Source of the DNA: Bacillota bacterium
GTDB lineage: Bacteria > Bacillota > Clostridia > Peptostreptococcales > Anaerovoracaceae
Direction: 5' to 3'
DNA: 64,000 nt
Assembly: GCA_017436705.1 (NCBI GenBank)
Contig: JAFSCP010000027.1
Coordinates: 1-64,000, forward strand
In this document: one piece after another, positions 18,109 through 27,312 of the stretch
Layout: every line of letters starts with the position of its first letter
Position numbering within the stretch: the first letter of the stretch is position 1
The notes under the pieces: model-generated
Databases searched by the model: none
What the model was told of the DNA's origin: nothing
The model's input: the letters and a program-made list of their open reading frames with translations, nothing else
Program-made: the position numbers and the translations under genes

Positions 18109-19959
18109 GTGAACAGACTTTATATCAAATCTCCTGACGCTGCTCAGAGAACAGTAGAAGGACTCTACAAAGACCTGGAAAGAAGAATTATCGCCAGCCC
18201 GCCGGGACAGTGTCCGGTGGACATGACTGCTTCTTTCCTCAGACTCTGTCATTCACAGAGCTGCGGTAAATGTGCTCCATGCCGTGTAGGCCTGGGACAG
18301 CTGCAGAATATCATTGATGACATTTTAAACACTGACACAGAAACACCGATGAGCAAAATTGCTCTGCTTGAAAAAACAGCAGCGGCAATCAGCATGACTG
18401 CTGACTGCGCTATCGGTACGGAAGCTGCAAATATGGTTTTAAGAGGCATTGCAGGCTACCGTGAAGACTTTGAATCTCACATAAAGATTCACACATGTTC
18501 TGAAAGTATCAACAACAACAGCCAGCCGGTTCCTTGCGTGGCAATGTGTCCTGCAGGCGTTGACGTTCCCGGTTATGTGGCTCTGCTCAAAGCCGGCAGA
18601 TACGATGATGCAGTCAGACTTATCAGAAAGGACAACCCATTCCCTACTGTATGCGCACTTATCTGTGAACATCCTTGCGAAGTCCGCTGCAGAAGAAAAC
18701 TTATCGATGCACCAATCAACATCAGAGGTCTCAAGCGTTTTGCTGTAGATAACTGCAGCAATGTTCCGGTTCCTCAGAAGATGGACGACACAGGCAAAAA
18801 AATTGCTGTTATCGGCGGTGGACCTTCCGGCCTGAGCTGTGCTTATTTCCTTGCAATCATGGGCCACAAGGTTACAGTTTTTGAAAAGAGAGCACAGCTT
18901 GGCGGTATGCTGCGTTACGGTATTCCAAATTACAGACTTCCAAGAGAAAGACTGCAGTGGGATATCGATGCAATTTTATCAGCTGGCGTTGAAGTCAAGT
19001 GTGACTACGATGTTTCCACACCTGAGGCGATTGCAGAAATCAGAGACAATTACGATGCTACATACATTTCAATAGGTTCCCATAATGCCAAGGGTATAGG
19101 CATTCCTGGTGAATATGCCAAGGGCGTAATCCCTGCGGTTGAAATGCTCAGAGGTATCGGCGACGATGCAATGCCTGACTTTGCAGGCAAAGCGGTAGTA
19201 GTTATCGGCGGCGGCAATGTAGCAATGGACGTTGCAAGAACTGCCAAAAGACTTGGTGCTACTGATGTAAGCATTGTTTACAGAAGAAGACGTGATGATA
19301 TGACTGCACTTCCTGATGAAATCGGCGGTGCTATTGCAGAAGGCTGCGACCTGCTCCAGCTCAAGGCGCCTTCAAGAATTGAAACTGACAAGCACGGTGA
19401 AGTGAAGGCCCTCTGGGTACAGCCTCAGATTGCAGGTCAGGCAGACAGTGCCGGCAGACCTAAGCCTATGCCATCATCTGAACCTGAAGAAAAAATTCCT
19501 TGCGATATTATCATTTCTGCCATCGGACAGGCAACTGACATCGGATTCTTCGAACAGTTCGGTATTCCTGTTTTCCGCGGAAATATCAAGGCTGCAAAGA
19601 GCAGCGTAGTTGACAGCGTTCTCGGAACTTATGCAGGTGGTGACTGCGTAACTGGTCCGTCAACAGTAATCAACGCTATTGCTGCAGGAAAGGTAGCAGC
19701 AGCCAACATAGACTCTTTCCTCGGCTTCAATCATGAAATTGAAGTTGATGTAGATATCCCTGAACCGGACCCATCAGACAATCTGCCATGTGGCCGTGTT
19801 GAAATGAAAGAAAGATTTGCTAAGCACAGAGGCAACGACTTCGACGAAGTTGAACAAGGCATGAACCTTGAAGAAGCAATGCTTGAAGCTTCAAGATGCC
19901 TGCGCTGCGATTACCATGGCTTTGGCTCTTTCAGAGGAGGGAGGGATACTAAATGGTAA
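18109..19959 (+). CDS. NuoF/GltD-like iron-sulfur flavoprotein, hydrogenase partner
   Basis: A 616-residue fusion. Residues 1-130 match the C-terminal [4Fe-4S] domain of NuoF-type NADH oxidoreductases (SCGKCAPCRVG, about 50-60). Residues 140-600 match the GltD/NfnB family: cysteine clusters CVAMCPAG and CALICEHPCEVRC, FAD site VIGGGPSGLSC near 233, NAD(P) site VVVIGGGNVAMD near 363, and CLRC near 597. It lacks the FMN- and NADH-binding part of NuoF. Overlap of 7 bases with the [FeFe]-hydrogenase gene suggests it passes electrons between NAD(P)H and that enzyme. The GTG start follows AGGAGG at 18096-18102. Confidence 0.88.
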   Translation: MNRLYIKSPDAAQRTVEGLYKDLERRIIASPPGQCPVDMTASFLRLCHSQSCGKCAPCRVGLGQLQNIIDDILNTDTETPMSKIALLEKTAAAISMTADCAIGTEAANMVLRGIAGYREDFESHIKIHTCSESINNNSQPVPCVAMCPAGVDVPGYVALLKAGRYDDAVRLIRKDNPFPTVCALICEHPCEVRCRRKLIDAPINIRGLKRFAVDNCSNVPVPQKMDDTGKKIAVIGGGPSGLSCAYFLAIMGHKVTVFEKRAQLGGMLRYGIPNYRLPRERLQWDIDAILSAGVEVKCDYDVSTPEAIAEIRDNYDATYISIGSHNAKGIGIPGEYAKGVIPAVEMLRGIGDDAMPDFAGKAVVVIGGGNVAMDVARTAKRLGATDVSIVYRRRRDDMTALPDEIGGAIAEGCDLLQLKAPSRIETDKHGEVKALWVQPQIAGQADSAGRPKPMPSSEPEEKIPCDIIISAIGQATDIGFFEQFGIPVFRGNIKAAKSSVVDSVLGTYAGGDCVTGPSTVINAIAAGKVAAANIDSFLGFNHEIEVDVDIPEPDPSDNLPCGRVEMKERFAKHRGNDFDEVEQGMNLEEAMLEASRCLRCDYHGFGSFRGGRDTKW

Positions 19960-21710
19960 AGAACATTAAACTTATGATTAACGGTCAGGAAGTAACCGTA
20001 AAAGAAGGTACTACCATTATGGATGCTGCAAAGAAAGTAGGTATTGACATTCCTCATCTTTGCTATCTGAAAGAAATCAACGAGATCGGTGCATGCAGAG
20101 TATGCCTGGTTGAAATCGTGGGCATGAAGAAACTTGTGACCGCCTGCAATACTCTTTGCCAGGAAGGTATGGAAATCCTCACCAGCAGTCCGAGAGTAAG
20201 AAGAATGAGAAGAATCAATGTGGAACTGATTCTTTCCGACCATAATACAAACTGCGCAAGCTGCATAAGAAGCGGCAACTGCACACTTCAGACAATTGCA
20301 AATGATATCGGTATTATTGCGTCTGATTATCAGAACATCGCAGAAAAGAGCAGATGGGATACTAAGCTTCCTCTAATCAGAGACGCTTCCAAGTGCGTAA
20401 AATGTATGCGATGCGTGCAGGTATGTGAAAAAATTCAGGGACTCAGTATCTGGAACCTGGTGGGCTCAGGTTACAGAACATCCATCGGTGTAAAAGACAA
20501 TAAGAGCATCAACGAAGTGGACTGTGCCCTCTGTGGTCAGTGTGTAACACACTGTCCCGTAGGAGCTCTTCGTGAAAGAGATGACAGAATTCCTCTCAAT
20601 GAAGCTCTCGACAACCCTGAAATCATTACAATGGTTCAGATTGCTCCGGCAGTAAGAACTGCATGGGGAGAACAGATCGGCCTTAAAGATAAGGACGCAA
20701 CACTGGGTAAGCTTGTATGTGCACTCAAGAAGATCGGCATTGACTATGTATTCGACACAAACTACTCAGCAGACCTTACAATCATGGAAGAAGGCAGTGA
20801 ATTCCTGGAAAGACTGGCCAACAGAAACAGACATAAGTGGCCTATGTACACATCCTGCTGTCCTGGATGGGTGAGATTCATGAAGACTCAGCACAAAGAT
20901 ATGGTAGGTGATTTATCAACTGCCAAATCACCTCAGCAGATGTTCGGTGCAATGTCCAAGACCTATATCGCTCACAAGCTGGGTATTGACCCTGACAAGA
21001 TTTTCTCGATTTCCATCATGCCTTGTATTGCAAAGAAGTACGAAAGAAACGTTGCTCAGGTGAACAGTGCTGAACACGGTCACGACGTGGACCTGGTTCT
21101 CACAACAAGAGAACTTGTGAGAATGATCAAGGCTGACAGTATCAAGCCTCAGGACCTTGTGGATATGCCGTTTGATGATATCTTCGGTGAAAGTACCGGT
21201 GCTGCAGTAATCTTCGGCGCAACAGGCGGTGTAATGGAAGCTGCTCTCAGAAGTGCATACTTCCTCGTAACAGGGCAGAATCCTGAACCGGATTCGTTCA
21301 AGGAAGTAAGAGGTATGGACGGCTGGAAGGAAGCTAAGTTCAATCTGGCAGGAACAGAACTGAAAGTTGCGGTTGCCAGCGGCCTCGGAAATGCAAGAAA
21401 ACTGGTTGACGCAGTTAACAGCGGAAAGGTTGCCTACGACTTTGTTGAAATCATGGCATGCCCTGGCGGCTGCGTAGGCGGCGGCGGACAGCCTTTCAGA
21501 GACGGTGAAGAAAAGGCTGCAGAACGTGCAAAGAAACTTTATGGCCTTGATAAAGTAAATAACCTGAGATTCTCTCACGAAAACCCTGCAGTACAGCTTA
21601 CATACAAAGAATTCTTAGGCAAGCCTCTGTCCAACAGAGCTCATGAACTGCTGCATACAGACCTCCAGAGCTGGGATCTGGATATGCTGCAGAGCACATA
21701 TGATGAATAA
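19953..21710 (+). CDS. [FeFe]-hydrogenase, multi-cluster soluble type
   Basis: Catalyses reversible proton reduction to H2. The 585 residues carry an N-terminal [2Fe-2S] domain (Cys 37, 48, 51, 65), a His-ligated [4Fe-4S] cluster (His 97, Cys 101, 104, 110), two ferredoxin-like clusters (CVKCMRCVQVC near 148; CALCGQCVTHC near 190) and the H-cluster domain with the three signatures TSCCPGW near 299, MPCIAKK near 355 and ACPGGCVGGGG near 501. All H-cluster cysteines are present. No signal sequence, so cytoplasmic. Co-encoded with the flavoprotein upstream; the maturases HydE, HydF and HydG are not in the window. It ends before a bidirectional terminator. Confidence 0.96.
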   Translation: MVKNIKLMINGQEVTVKEGTTIMDAAKKVGIDIPHLCYLKEINEIGACRVCLVEIVGMKKLVTACNTLCQEGMEILTSSPRVRRMRRINVELILSDHNTNCASCIRSGNCTLQTIANDIGIIASDYQNIAEKSRWDTKLPLIRDASKCVKCMRCVQVCEKIQGLSIWNLVGSGYRTSIGVKDNKSINEVDCALCGQCVTHCPVGALRERDDRIPLNEALDNPEIITMVQIAPAVRTAWGEQIGLKDKDATLGKLVCALKKIGIDYVFDTNYSADLTIMEEGSEFLERLANRNRHKWPMYTSCCPGWVRFMKTQHKDMVGDLSTAKSPQQMFGAMSKTYIAHKLGIDPDKIFSISIMPCIAKKYERNVAQVNSAEHGHDVDLVLTTRELVRMIKADSIKPQDLVDMPFDDIFGESTGAAVIFGATGGVMEAALRSAYFLVTGQNPEPDSFKEVRGMDGWKEAKFNLAGTELKVAVASGLGNARKLVDAVNSGKVAYDFVEIMACPGGCVGGGGQPFRDGEEKAAERAKKLYGLDKVNNLRFSHENPAVQLTYKEFLGKPLSNRAHELLHTDLQSWDLDMLQSTYDE

Positions 21711-21734
21711 GAATTTATAAAGGGAATAAAATAG

Positions 21735-21766
21735 CCGGCAGAATCAGCTTGATTCTGCCGGTTTTG
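21735..21766. terminator. Bidirectional terminator, hydrogenase / recN
   Basis: CCGGCAGAATC (21735-21745) pairs perfectly with GATTCTGCCGG (21751-21761), loop AGCTT, with a short T run to the right and an AT-rich tail to the left. Confidence 0.88.
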
Positions 21767-21779
21767 TCGTTTCTGTAAG

Positions 21780-23402
21780 TTATTTTATGCTGCCAGCAAT
21801 AAGTTCTCGGGCACTCTGAAGAGTGGTTTCTGTAATATTGGTTCCTCCGAGAAGGCGGGCGATTTCGGAAACTTTTTCCTCATCAGTTAGTTTTTCAACG
21901 GTTGTAAAAGTTTTTTCGTCGTCAGATTCTTTGTAAATTCTGTAGTTGTAATTACCGCAGGCCGCAATCTGAGGAAGGTGTGTGATGCAGAGAATCTGGT
22001 GCTCGCGTGAGATTTCCTTAAGTTTCCTGCCGACTATGCTGGCTGTGATGCCGCTGATACCGTTGTCGATTTCGTCGAAAATAAGTGTCGGAATCATGTC
22101 GTAGGAGCTGATTATATTCTTGAAAGCAAGCATTATTCTGGACATTTCACCACCGGAAGCGATTTTGTAAAGCGGTTTCAGTGGTTCGCCCTTGTTGGTT
22201 GAAATGAGAATTTCGACCTTGTCCAGACCTTCGGCAGTAGGTACTGACAGAGGCTCAATGGAGATGCTGATGCGGGCATCGTGGAAGTTAAGATCCACAA
22301 GCTCTTTCTGGATTTTTGATTCCAGCTCGGCAGCAACTTCCCTGCGGACTGATGTAAGTACAGCACAGGCAGAAATAAGCTCTTTTTTCAGAACTATAAG
22401 TTCCTTTTCCAGTTTCAGCTTAACATCGTCAAAGTTTTCGATTAGGCTGAGCTGGGAAGCAATATTGTCACGGTACTCCAGAATTTCTGAAATTGTGTTA
22501 CCGTATTTTTTCTTGAGATTGTCAATCAGGTCCATGCGGGCGATGGCAGAATCAAGCTCGGAAGGGGAGAATGTAATTCCATCCTTGACGCTGCGCAGCT
22601 CGCTGCAGAGATCCTGCAGGCGGTAGTAAATATCGCTGAATTCCTGTGAAAGAGCTTCCAGATCTTTTGAAAAAACTGAAATTTCTTCTACAGCACGGAC
22701 CGCACTGCCCATACCATCGAGTACGGAAGGCGCTTCGCCGGCCATGACTGCGTAGGATTTCTCGATATTTGCAAAGATTTTTTCGCTGTTCTGGAGCAGG
22801 CTGATACGGTCAGTAAGCTCGTCGTCTTCGCCTGGAATTAAATCGGCCTTATCTATTTCCGCCACTTCGTATTGATAAAAGTCTTTTTTGCGTGCATTTT
22901 CCTTTTCGAGGGAAAGGAGGGATGCCAGTTCGCTGCGGCATTTAGAGAACTTTTCAAAAATACAGGCAACCTGTTCCTTGGCAGGCGAAATAAGGTCAGT
23001 TTTGTATGTGTCCAGCAGAACCTGATGGTAGTCAGGATTGAGCAGGGACTGGTTGTCATACTGACCGTGAATGTCGGCGAGTCTGGTGCAGACTTTGTTA
23101 AGCTGGGCGAGGGTAACAATCTCTCCGTTAAGTTTGCAGAGATTCTTACCGGATGATGAAACCTCACGTGTTATGACGATTTCTTCGCCGTCAAGGGTAC
23201 CGAGAAGCTGAACTACTGCCTTGTCAGTGCCTGTCCTTATGGCAGAAGTATCTGCACGGCTTCCCAGTGCCAGACTTATGGCTTCAATAACAATGGACTT
23301 ACCACTGCCCGTTTCCCCGGTGATAATGTTAAGTCCATTTTCAAAGTCTACTTCAGTATTTTCGATTATAGCAAAATTTTTAATGCTGATATGATTAATC
23401 AT
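21780..23402 (-). CDS. recN: DNA repair protein RecN
   Basis: SMC-like ATPase acting in double-strand break repair. The 540-residue protein opens MINHISIKNFAIIE, with Walker A ITGETGSGKSIV near 31-42, two coiled-coil arms (about 150-360), the SGGEMSR signature near 427 and Walker B PTLIFDEIDNGISG near 450. I chose ATG at 23402, preceded by GAGGG, instead of the in-frame ATG ten codons upstream, because MINHISIKNF is the family N-terminus. It overlaps the 3' end of argR by 8 bases; argR-recN adjacency is classic in Bacillota. Confidence 0.97.
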   Translation of the reverse strand: MINHISIKNFAIIENTEVDFENGLNIITGETGSGKSIVIEAISLALGSRADTSAIRTGTDKAVVQLLGTLDGEEIVITREVSSSGKNLCKLNGEIVTLAQLNKVCTRLADIHGQYDNQSLLNPDYHQVLLDTYKTDLISPAKEQVACIFEKFSKCRSELASLLSLEKENARKKDFYQYEVAEIDKADLIPGEDDELTDRISLLQNSEKIFANIEKSYAVMAGEAPSVLDGMGSAVRAVEEISVFSKDLEALSQEFSDIYYRLQDLCSELRSVKDGITFSPSELDSAIARMDLIDNLKKKYGNTISEILEYRDNIASQLSLIENFDDVKLKLEKELIVLKKELISACAVLTSVRREVAAELESKIQKELVDLNFHDARISISIEPLSVPTAEGLDKVEILISTNKGEPLKPLYKIASGGEMSRIMLAFKNIISSYDMIPTLIFDEIDNGISGITASIVGRKLKEISREHQILCITHLPQIAACGNYNYRIYKESDDEKTFTTVEKLTDEEKVSEIARLLGGTNITETTLQSARELIAGSIK

Positions 23403-23862
23403 TTTTTGCCCTCGTATAAAGCATTTCGTCAAATGCAGCCATTACTTCAGGAACGCTTTCTTTGCAGTCAACGATGAGGATAAATGTGTTGTCACCGGCA
23501 ATGGAACCCACAATGTGAGGCATACCATAGCTGTCAACCGCTTCTGCAGCAGCATTGGCGCAGCCGGAAAGGGTTTTTACTACAATAATATTCTCAGCAT
23601 CTTTAAAGGAAGTTATTGTTTCACGGAAAATTTTAATGAATCTGTCGGAAACAGGGGAATCCTTGGAAGCACTGGTTGCATATTTATACTTGCCGGAAGA
23701 GGACAGGGTCTTAACCAGCTGAAGCTCCTTGATGTCCCTGGAAATGGTAGCCTGTGTAACCTCGTAGCCGCTTTCACGTAAAAGTGCTGCGAGTTTTTCC
23801 TGCGTATCAACTTCATTATTGTTGATAATTTCAATAATCTTGTTCTGTCTTGAATATCTCAT
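23395..23862 (-). CDS. argR: Arginine repressor ArgR
   Basis: Hexameric arginine-responsive DNA-binding regulator. The 155 residues comprise the winged helix (residues 1-70; EVTQATISRDIKELQLVK) and the C-terminal arginine-binding oligomerisation domain (GNCANAAAEAVD-type segment reading SGCANAAAEAVD and GTIAGDNTF-type VGSIAGDNTFILIV). The ATG at 23862 follows GGGGAGG; a longer frame from 23982 has no ribosome binding site and no similarity upstream. It is expressed leftward from its own promoter with recN. Confidence 0.96.
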   Translation of the reverse strand: MRYSRQNKIIEIINNNEVDTQEKLAALLRESGYEVTQATISRDIKELQLVKTLSSSGKYKYATSASKDSPVSDRFIKIFRETITSFKDAENIIVVKTLSGCANAAAEAVDSYGMPHIVGSIAGDNTFILIVDCKESVPEVMAAFDEMLYTRAKND

Positions 23863-23917
23863 GTTGACCTCCCCAGCATTAAATAAATATGTGAAGTAAT
23901 GGTATAAAATTAAGTTC

Positions 23918-23946
23918 ATCTTACCACATAAAATGTTTCTTTTCAA
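23918..23946 (-). promoter_or_regulatory. Sigma-A promoter of argR-recN
   Basis: Minus strand TTGAAA (23946-23941), 17-base spacer, TAAGAT (23923-23918), about 55 bases before argR. Confidence 0.65.
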
Positions 23947-23971
23947 GAGCAATCCGTGAATAAAATATTTA

Positions 23972-24000
23972 TAGACAAACAAATGTTTGTGTAGTATAAT
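23972..24000 (+). promoter_or_regulatory. Promoter of ruvCAB with LexA/DinR box
   Basis: TAGACA (23972-23977), 17-base spacer, TATAAT (23995-24000). Between the two elements lies CAAAC-AAAT-GTTTG (23976-23989), an inverted repeat matching the Gram-positive LexA box CGAAC-N4-GTTCG at all but the two symmetrical second positions. A repressor bound there would block RNA polymerase. The ruv genes are SOS-induced in many bacteria, so SOS control is the natural reading. Confidence 0.75.
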
Positions 24001-24032
24001 AAAAACAAGAACAAGGACGAACGGAGACTTTT

Positions 24033-24542
24033 ATGAGAATTCTGGGAATTGACCCCGGTTATGCTATTCTGGGGTATGGTGTGCTGGATATGACCGGCAA
24101 CCATTTTTCTGTGGTGACATATGGTTCCATTCTTACAGACGCTAAAATGGACATGCCGTCCAGGCTGGAGGTACTGTATGATGGACTTACAGATATAATT
24201 GAAAAATACAGGCCGGAAGAGGCGTCCATCGAAGAACTGTTCTTCAATAATAATGCAAAGACAGCTATTCTGGTAGGTGAAGCCAGAGGTGTTGCTGTGC
24301 TGGCCTGTGCCAAGCAGGGCCTGAGAATCAGTGAATACACGCCGCTCCAGATCAAGCAGGCTCTGGTAGGATACGGACGTGCGGATAAGAAACAGGTGCA
24401 GGCTATGGTTAAGGCAATTCTCAATCTGGAAGCGGTGCCTAAACCTGACGATACAGCCGATGCTCTGGCTGCGGCAATATGCCACGGACATTCTGCAGGA
24501 AGCAGAGGGCGCAGGCAGCTTAGAATCAAGGAGGGAATATAG
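24033..24542 (+). CDS. ruvC: Holliday junction resolvase RuvC
   Basis: Endonuclease that cuts Holliday junctions within the RuvABC complex. The 169 residues show the RNase H-like acidic catalytic residues: Asp in [16 protein letters not shown] (residue 7), Glu in SIEELFF near 68, and the Asp pair in [12 protein letters not shown] near 141. First gene behind the LexA-box promoter; the ATG follows CGGAGA. The next gene starts 3 bp after its stop. Confidence 0.97.
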   Translation: MRILGIDPGYAILGYGVLDMTGNHFSVVTYGSILTDAKMDMPSRLEVLYDGLTDIIEKYRPEEASIEELFFNNNAKTAILVGEARGVAVLACAKQGLRISEYTPLQIKQALVGYGRADKKQVQAMVKAILNLEAVPKPDDTADALAAAICHGHSAGSRGRRQLRIKEGI

Positions 24543-24544
24543 AG

Positions 24545-25168
24545 TTGATCAAGTACATACGAGGATATTATGCAATGACACTGCCGTCAGGAATCGTGGT
24601 TGAAACACCGTCTGGCATAGGTTTTGAAATCAATGTTCCTGCAGGTTCCCCGCTTTATAAATACGGTGAAGGGGAAGAAGTCAAAGTTTTTACAGCAATG
24701 ATTGTCAAGGAAGACGATGTGAGCCTGTACGGTTTTCATAACCGTGAGAGCCTTGATTTTTTCCGCATGCTTATTACGGTCAGCGGCATCGGCGCTAAGG
24801 GTGCAATGGCAATTATGGGTTCCATGTCTGTGGATGAACTGCGCCGTGCAATCATGTTTGAAGATGTGAAGGAAATCAGTAAGGCCAATGGCGTGGGCAA
24901 GAAGACCGCTGAGCGTCTTATACTGGAGCTTAAAGATAAAGTCGGCAAGCTGGATATTGAGGGTGTATCTGCTGCTGATATGACTGGAATTACAGTTTCC
25001 GGAGGCACCGGGGCAGAGGATTCCGGTGACAGCCGTACAGAAGCTATTCAGGCACTTGTTGCTCTGGGATACAGCAAGGCAGAGGCTTTCGGTGCAGTTG
25101 CAAAGGTTCCGGAAGACAATCTTACCAGTGAAGAATATATTAAAAAGGCACTTAAGAGCCTGTTTTAA
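24545..25168 (+). CDS. ruvA: Holliday junction branch migration protein RuvA
   Basis: RuvA tetramers bind four-way junctions and recruit RuvB. The 207 residues include an OB-fold N-terminus (IKYIRGYYAMTLPSGIVVETPSGIGFEI), helix-hairpin-helix motifs (SGIGAKGAMAIM; NGVGKKTAERLILELKDK) and the C-terminal RuvB-binding domain (EAIQALVALGYSKAEA). The start is TTG at 24545 with AAGGAGGG about 9 bases upstream; no ATG in a sensible place gives the full OB-fold. Confidence 0.96.
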   Translation: MIKYIRGYYAMTLPSGIVVETPSGIGFEINVPAGSPLYKYGEGEEVKVFTAMIVKEDDVSLYGFHNRESLDFFRMLITVSGIGAKGAMAIMGSMSVDELRRAIMFEDVKEISKANGVGKKTAERLILELKDKVGKLDIEGVSAADMTGITVSGGTGAEDSGDSRTEAIQALVALGYSKAEAFGAVAKVPEDNLTSEEYIKKALKSLF

Positions 25169-25188
25169 AGGATAAAGAGGGACATTAA

Positions 25189-26226
25189 ATGGACAACGAA
25201 AGAATTACATCTGCCAATATAAATGCCGGTGAACTGCGCAGCGAGGTTAATCTGAGACCGCAGTATCTGGACGATTACATAGGACAGCAGGGTGTTAAAC
25301 AGAATCTTAAAATATTTATAGAGGCTGCCAAAATGAGGGGTGAGCCTCTTGACCATGTGCTTTTTTACGGACCTCCGGGACTTGGTAAAACAACACTGGC
25401 AGGAATTATCGCCAATGAACTGGGAGTTGACATTAAGATTACTTCCGGACCTGCTATCGAAAGAGCAGGGGACCTGGCAGCAATCCTGACCAATCTCAAC
25501 GACAACGATGTACTTTTCATAGATGAAATTCACAGACTGAACCGTTCTGTAGAAGAAGTTCTTTACTCGGCCATGGAAGACTATGCGCTTGATATTATCA
25601 TAGGTAAAGGACCGTCGGCACGTTCCATCAGACTTGATCTGGCCAAGTTTACTCTGATAGGAGCAACCACAAGGGCCGGCAGTCTGTCTGCACCGCTCCG
25701 TGACCGTTTCGGCGTGCTGGGTAAGTTTGAAATGTATACTTCTGACGAACTTAAAAAAATACTCGGACGTACTGCGCATATTCTGGGGGTGGAGATAGAT
25801 GAAGCCTCCCTCAATGAAATGGCCAAGCGTTCCAGAGGAACGCCGCGTGTGGCAAACAGAATGTTAAAACGAATCAGGGACTTTTCACAGGTCAAAGGAA
25901 ATGGTATAATAGATATCGACATCACCAGAGAAGGGCTTACCGCCCTCGGTGTTGATGGCCTGGGTCTTGAAAGACTTGACCGTGAAATTCTTACGACTAT
26001 TATCGAAAGATTCAACGGCGGACCTGTTGGCATTGACACAATTGCTGCGTCAATCGGGGAAGAACGTGTAACCATTGAAGACGTAAATGAACCTTATCTT
26101 ATTCAGGCAGGACTTCTTTACAGAACTCCCAAGGGAAGAATGGTTTCCAAGTCGGGTTACAAGCATCTGGGCCTGGATTACGGCGGTGATGACGACGATA
26201 CTGAAGAAAGACAGGTTACATTCTAA
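25189..26226 (+). CDS. ruvB: Holliday junction branch migration ATPase RuvB
   Basis: Hexameric AAA+ motor that drives branch migration. The 345 residues have the RuvB N-terminus ([19 protein letters not shown]), Walker [12 protein letters not shown] near 65-75, Walker [11 protein letters not shown] near 110, sensor 1 GATTRAG and the C-terminal winged helix. The typical Ruv order CAB is complete. It ends 2 bp before queA. Confidence 0.98.
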   Translation: MDNERITSANINAGELRSEVNLRPQYLDDYIGQQGVKQNLKIFIEAAKMRGEPLDHVLFYGPPGLGKTTLAGIIANELGVDIKITSGPAIERAGDLAAILTNLNDNDVLFIDEIHRLNRSVEEVLYSAMEDYALDIIIGKGPSARSIRLDLAKFTLIGATTRAGSLSAPLRDRFGVLGKFEMYTSDELKKILGRTAHILGVEIDEASLNEMAKRSRGTPRVANRMLKRIRDFSQVKGNGIIDIDITREGLTALGVDGLGLERLDREILTTIIERFNGGPVGIDTIAASIGEERVTIEDVNEPYLIQAGLLYRTPKGRMVSKSGYKHLGLDYGGDDDDTEERQVTF

Positions 26227-26228
26227 AT

Positions 26229-27278
26229 ATGCATATTAATGATTTTGACTACGAATTACCAAAAGAGCTGATTGCCCAGACTCCTGCAGAGAAACGTGAC
26301 AGTTCCAGACTGCTGGTCGTGCACAGAGAAACAGGTGAAGTTGAGCATAAGCACTTTTACGATATCATTGATTACCTTAAGCCTACGGACTGCCTTGTAC
26401 TTAATAACTCCAAGGTACTGCCCGCAAGGCTTTTTGGCGTTAAAGAAGGCACTGGCGCTAAGGTTGAGTTCCTTCTTATCAAGAGAATTGAAGGGGATAC
26501 ATGGGAAACCATGGTAAAGCCGGGTAAGCGCCTCAAGGTCGGTGACAGCGTATCATTCTCTGATGAGAAACTTTTCCGTGCTGTGATTAAGGATTACGGC
26601 GAAGATGGTACAAGAATTGTTGAGTTTGAGTATGAGGGGATTTTCCTGGAAAGACTGGAGGAACTGGGACAGATGCCTCTGCCGCCATATATCGAACGTG
26701 AAAATAACAAGGATGACCGTGACAGATACCAGACTGTGTACTGCAAAAACGAAGGTTCAGTTGCCGCACCTACAGCGGGACTTCATTTCACAAAAGAACT
26801 TCTCGAAAAAGCCCGTGAAAAAGGTGTGAAGATTGCTTATGTTACTCTCCATGTTGGTATCGGTACTTTCAGACCGGTAAAGGTTGAAAAAATCGAAGAC
26901 CATCATATGCATTTCGAAGAGTATTTTGTGGATGAAGAAAATGCTGCGCTTATAAATGAAACTATCAAAGACGGTGGCAGAATTATTTCTGTAGGAACAA
27001 CATCAACACGTACTGTTGAAAGTGCGGCGGAATTCGACGAAGAATCAGGAAAATGGCTCGTAAAGCCGGGCAGCGGTTCCACAGGAATCTTTATCTACCC
27101 TGGCTATGAATTTAAGATTATAAAATCGCTTATCACAAATTTCCATCTGCCGAAGTCTACACTGCTCATGCTGATTTCTGCACTTTATAACAGGGAAGAT
27201 ATACTCAGAGTGTATGAAATTGCTGTGAAGGAGCAGTACAGGTTCTTCAGCTATGGCGACGCCATGTTTATTGAATAG
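26229..27278 (+). CDS. queA: S-adenosylmethionine:tRNA ribosyltransferase-isomerase
   Basis: QueA transfers the ribosyl part of SAM to 7-aminomethyl-7-deazaguanine in tRNA, giving epoxyqueuosine. The 349-residue protein matches the family throughout: [24 protein letters not shown] at the start, [10 protein letters not shown] near 214, [11 protein letters not shown] near 256 and [16 protein letters not shown] near 305. No clear independent ribosome binding site is seen (AAATAT precedes the ATG), so translation probably follows from ruvB. The ruvAB-queA order is common in Bacillota. Confidence 0.98.
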   Translation: MHINDFDYELPKELIAQTPAEKRDSSRLLVVHRETGEVEHKHFYDIIDYLKPTDCLVLNNSKVLPARLFGVKEGTGAKVEFLLIKRIEGDTWETMVKPGKRLKVGDSVSFSDEKLFRAVIKDYGEDGTRIVEFEYEGIFLERLEELGQMPLPPYIERENNKDDRDRYQTVYCKNEGSVAAPTAGLHFTKELLEKAREKGVKIAYVTLHVGIGTFRPVKVEKIEDHHMHFEEYFVDEENAALINETIKDGGRIISVGTTSTRTVESAAEFDEESGKWLVKPGSGSTGIFIYPGYEFKIIKSLITNFHLPKSTLLMLISALYNREDILRVYEIAVKEQYRFFSYGDAMFIE

Positions 27279-27312
27279 CTGCAAAGCTGTATCATAGAAA
27301 GGAGATTGCTTT

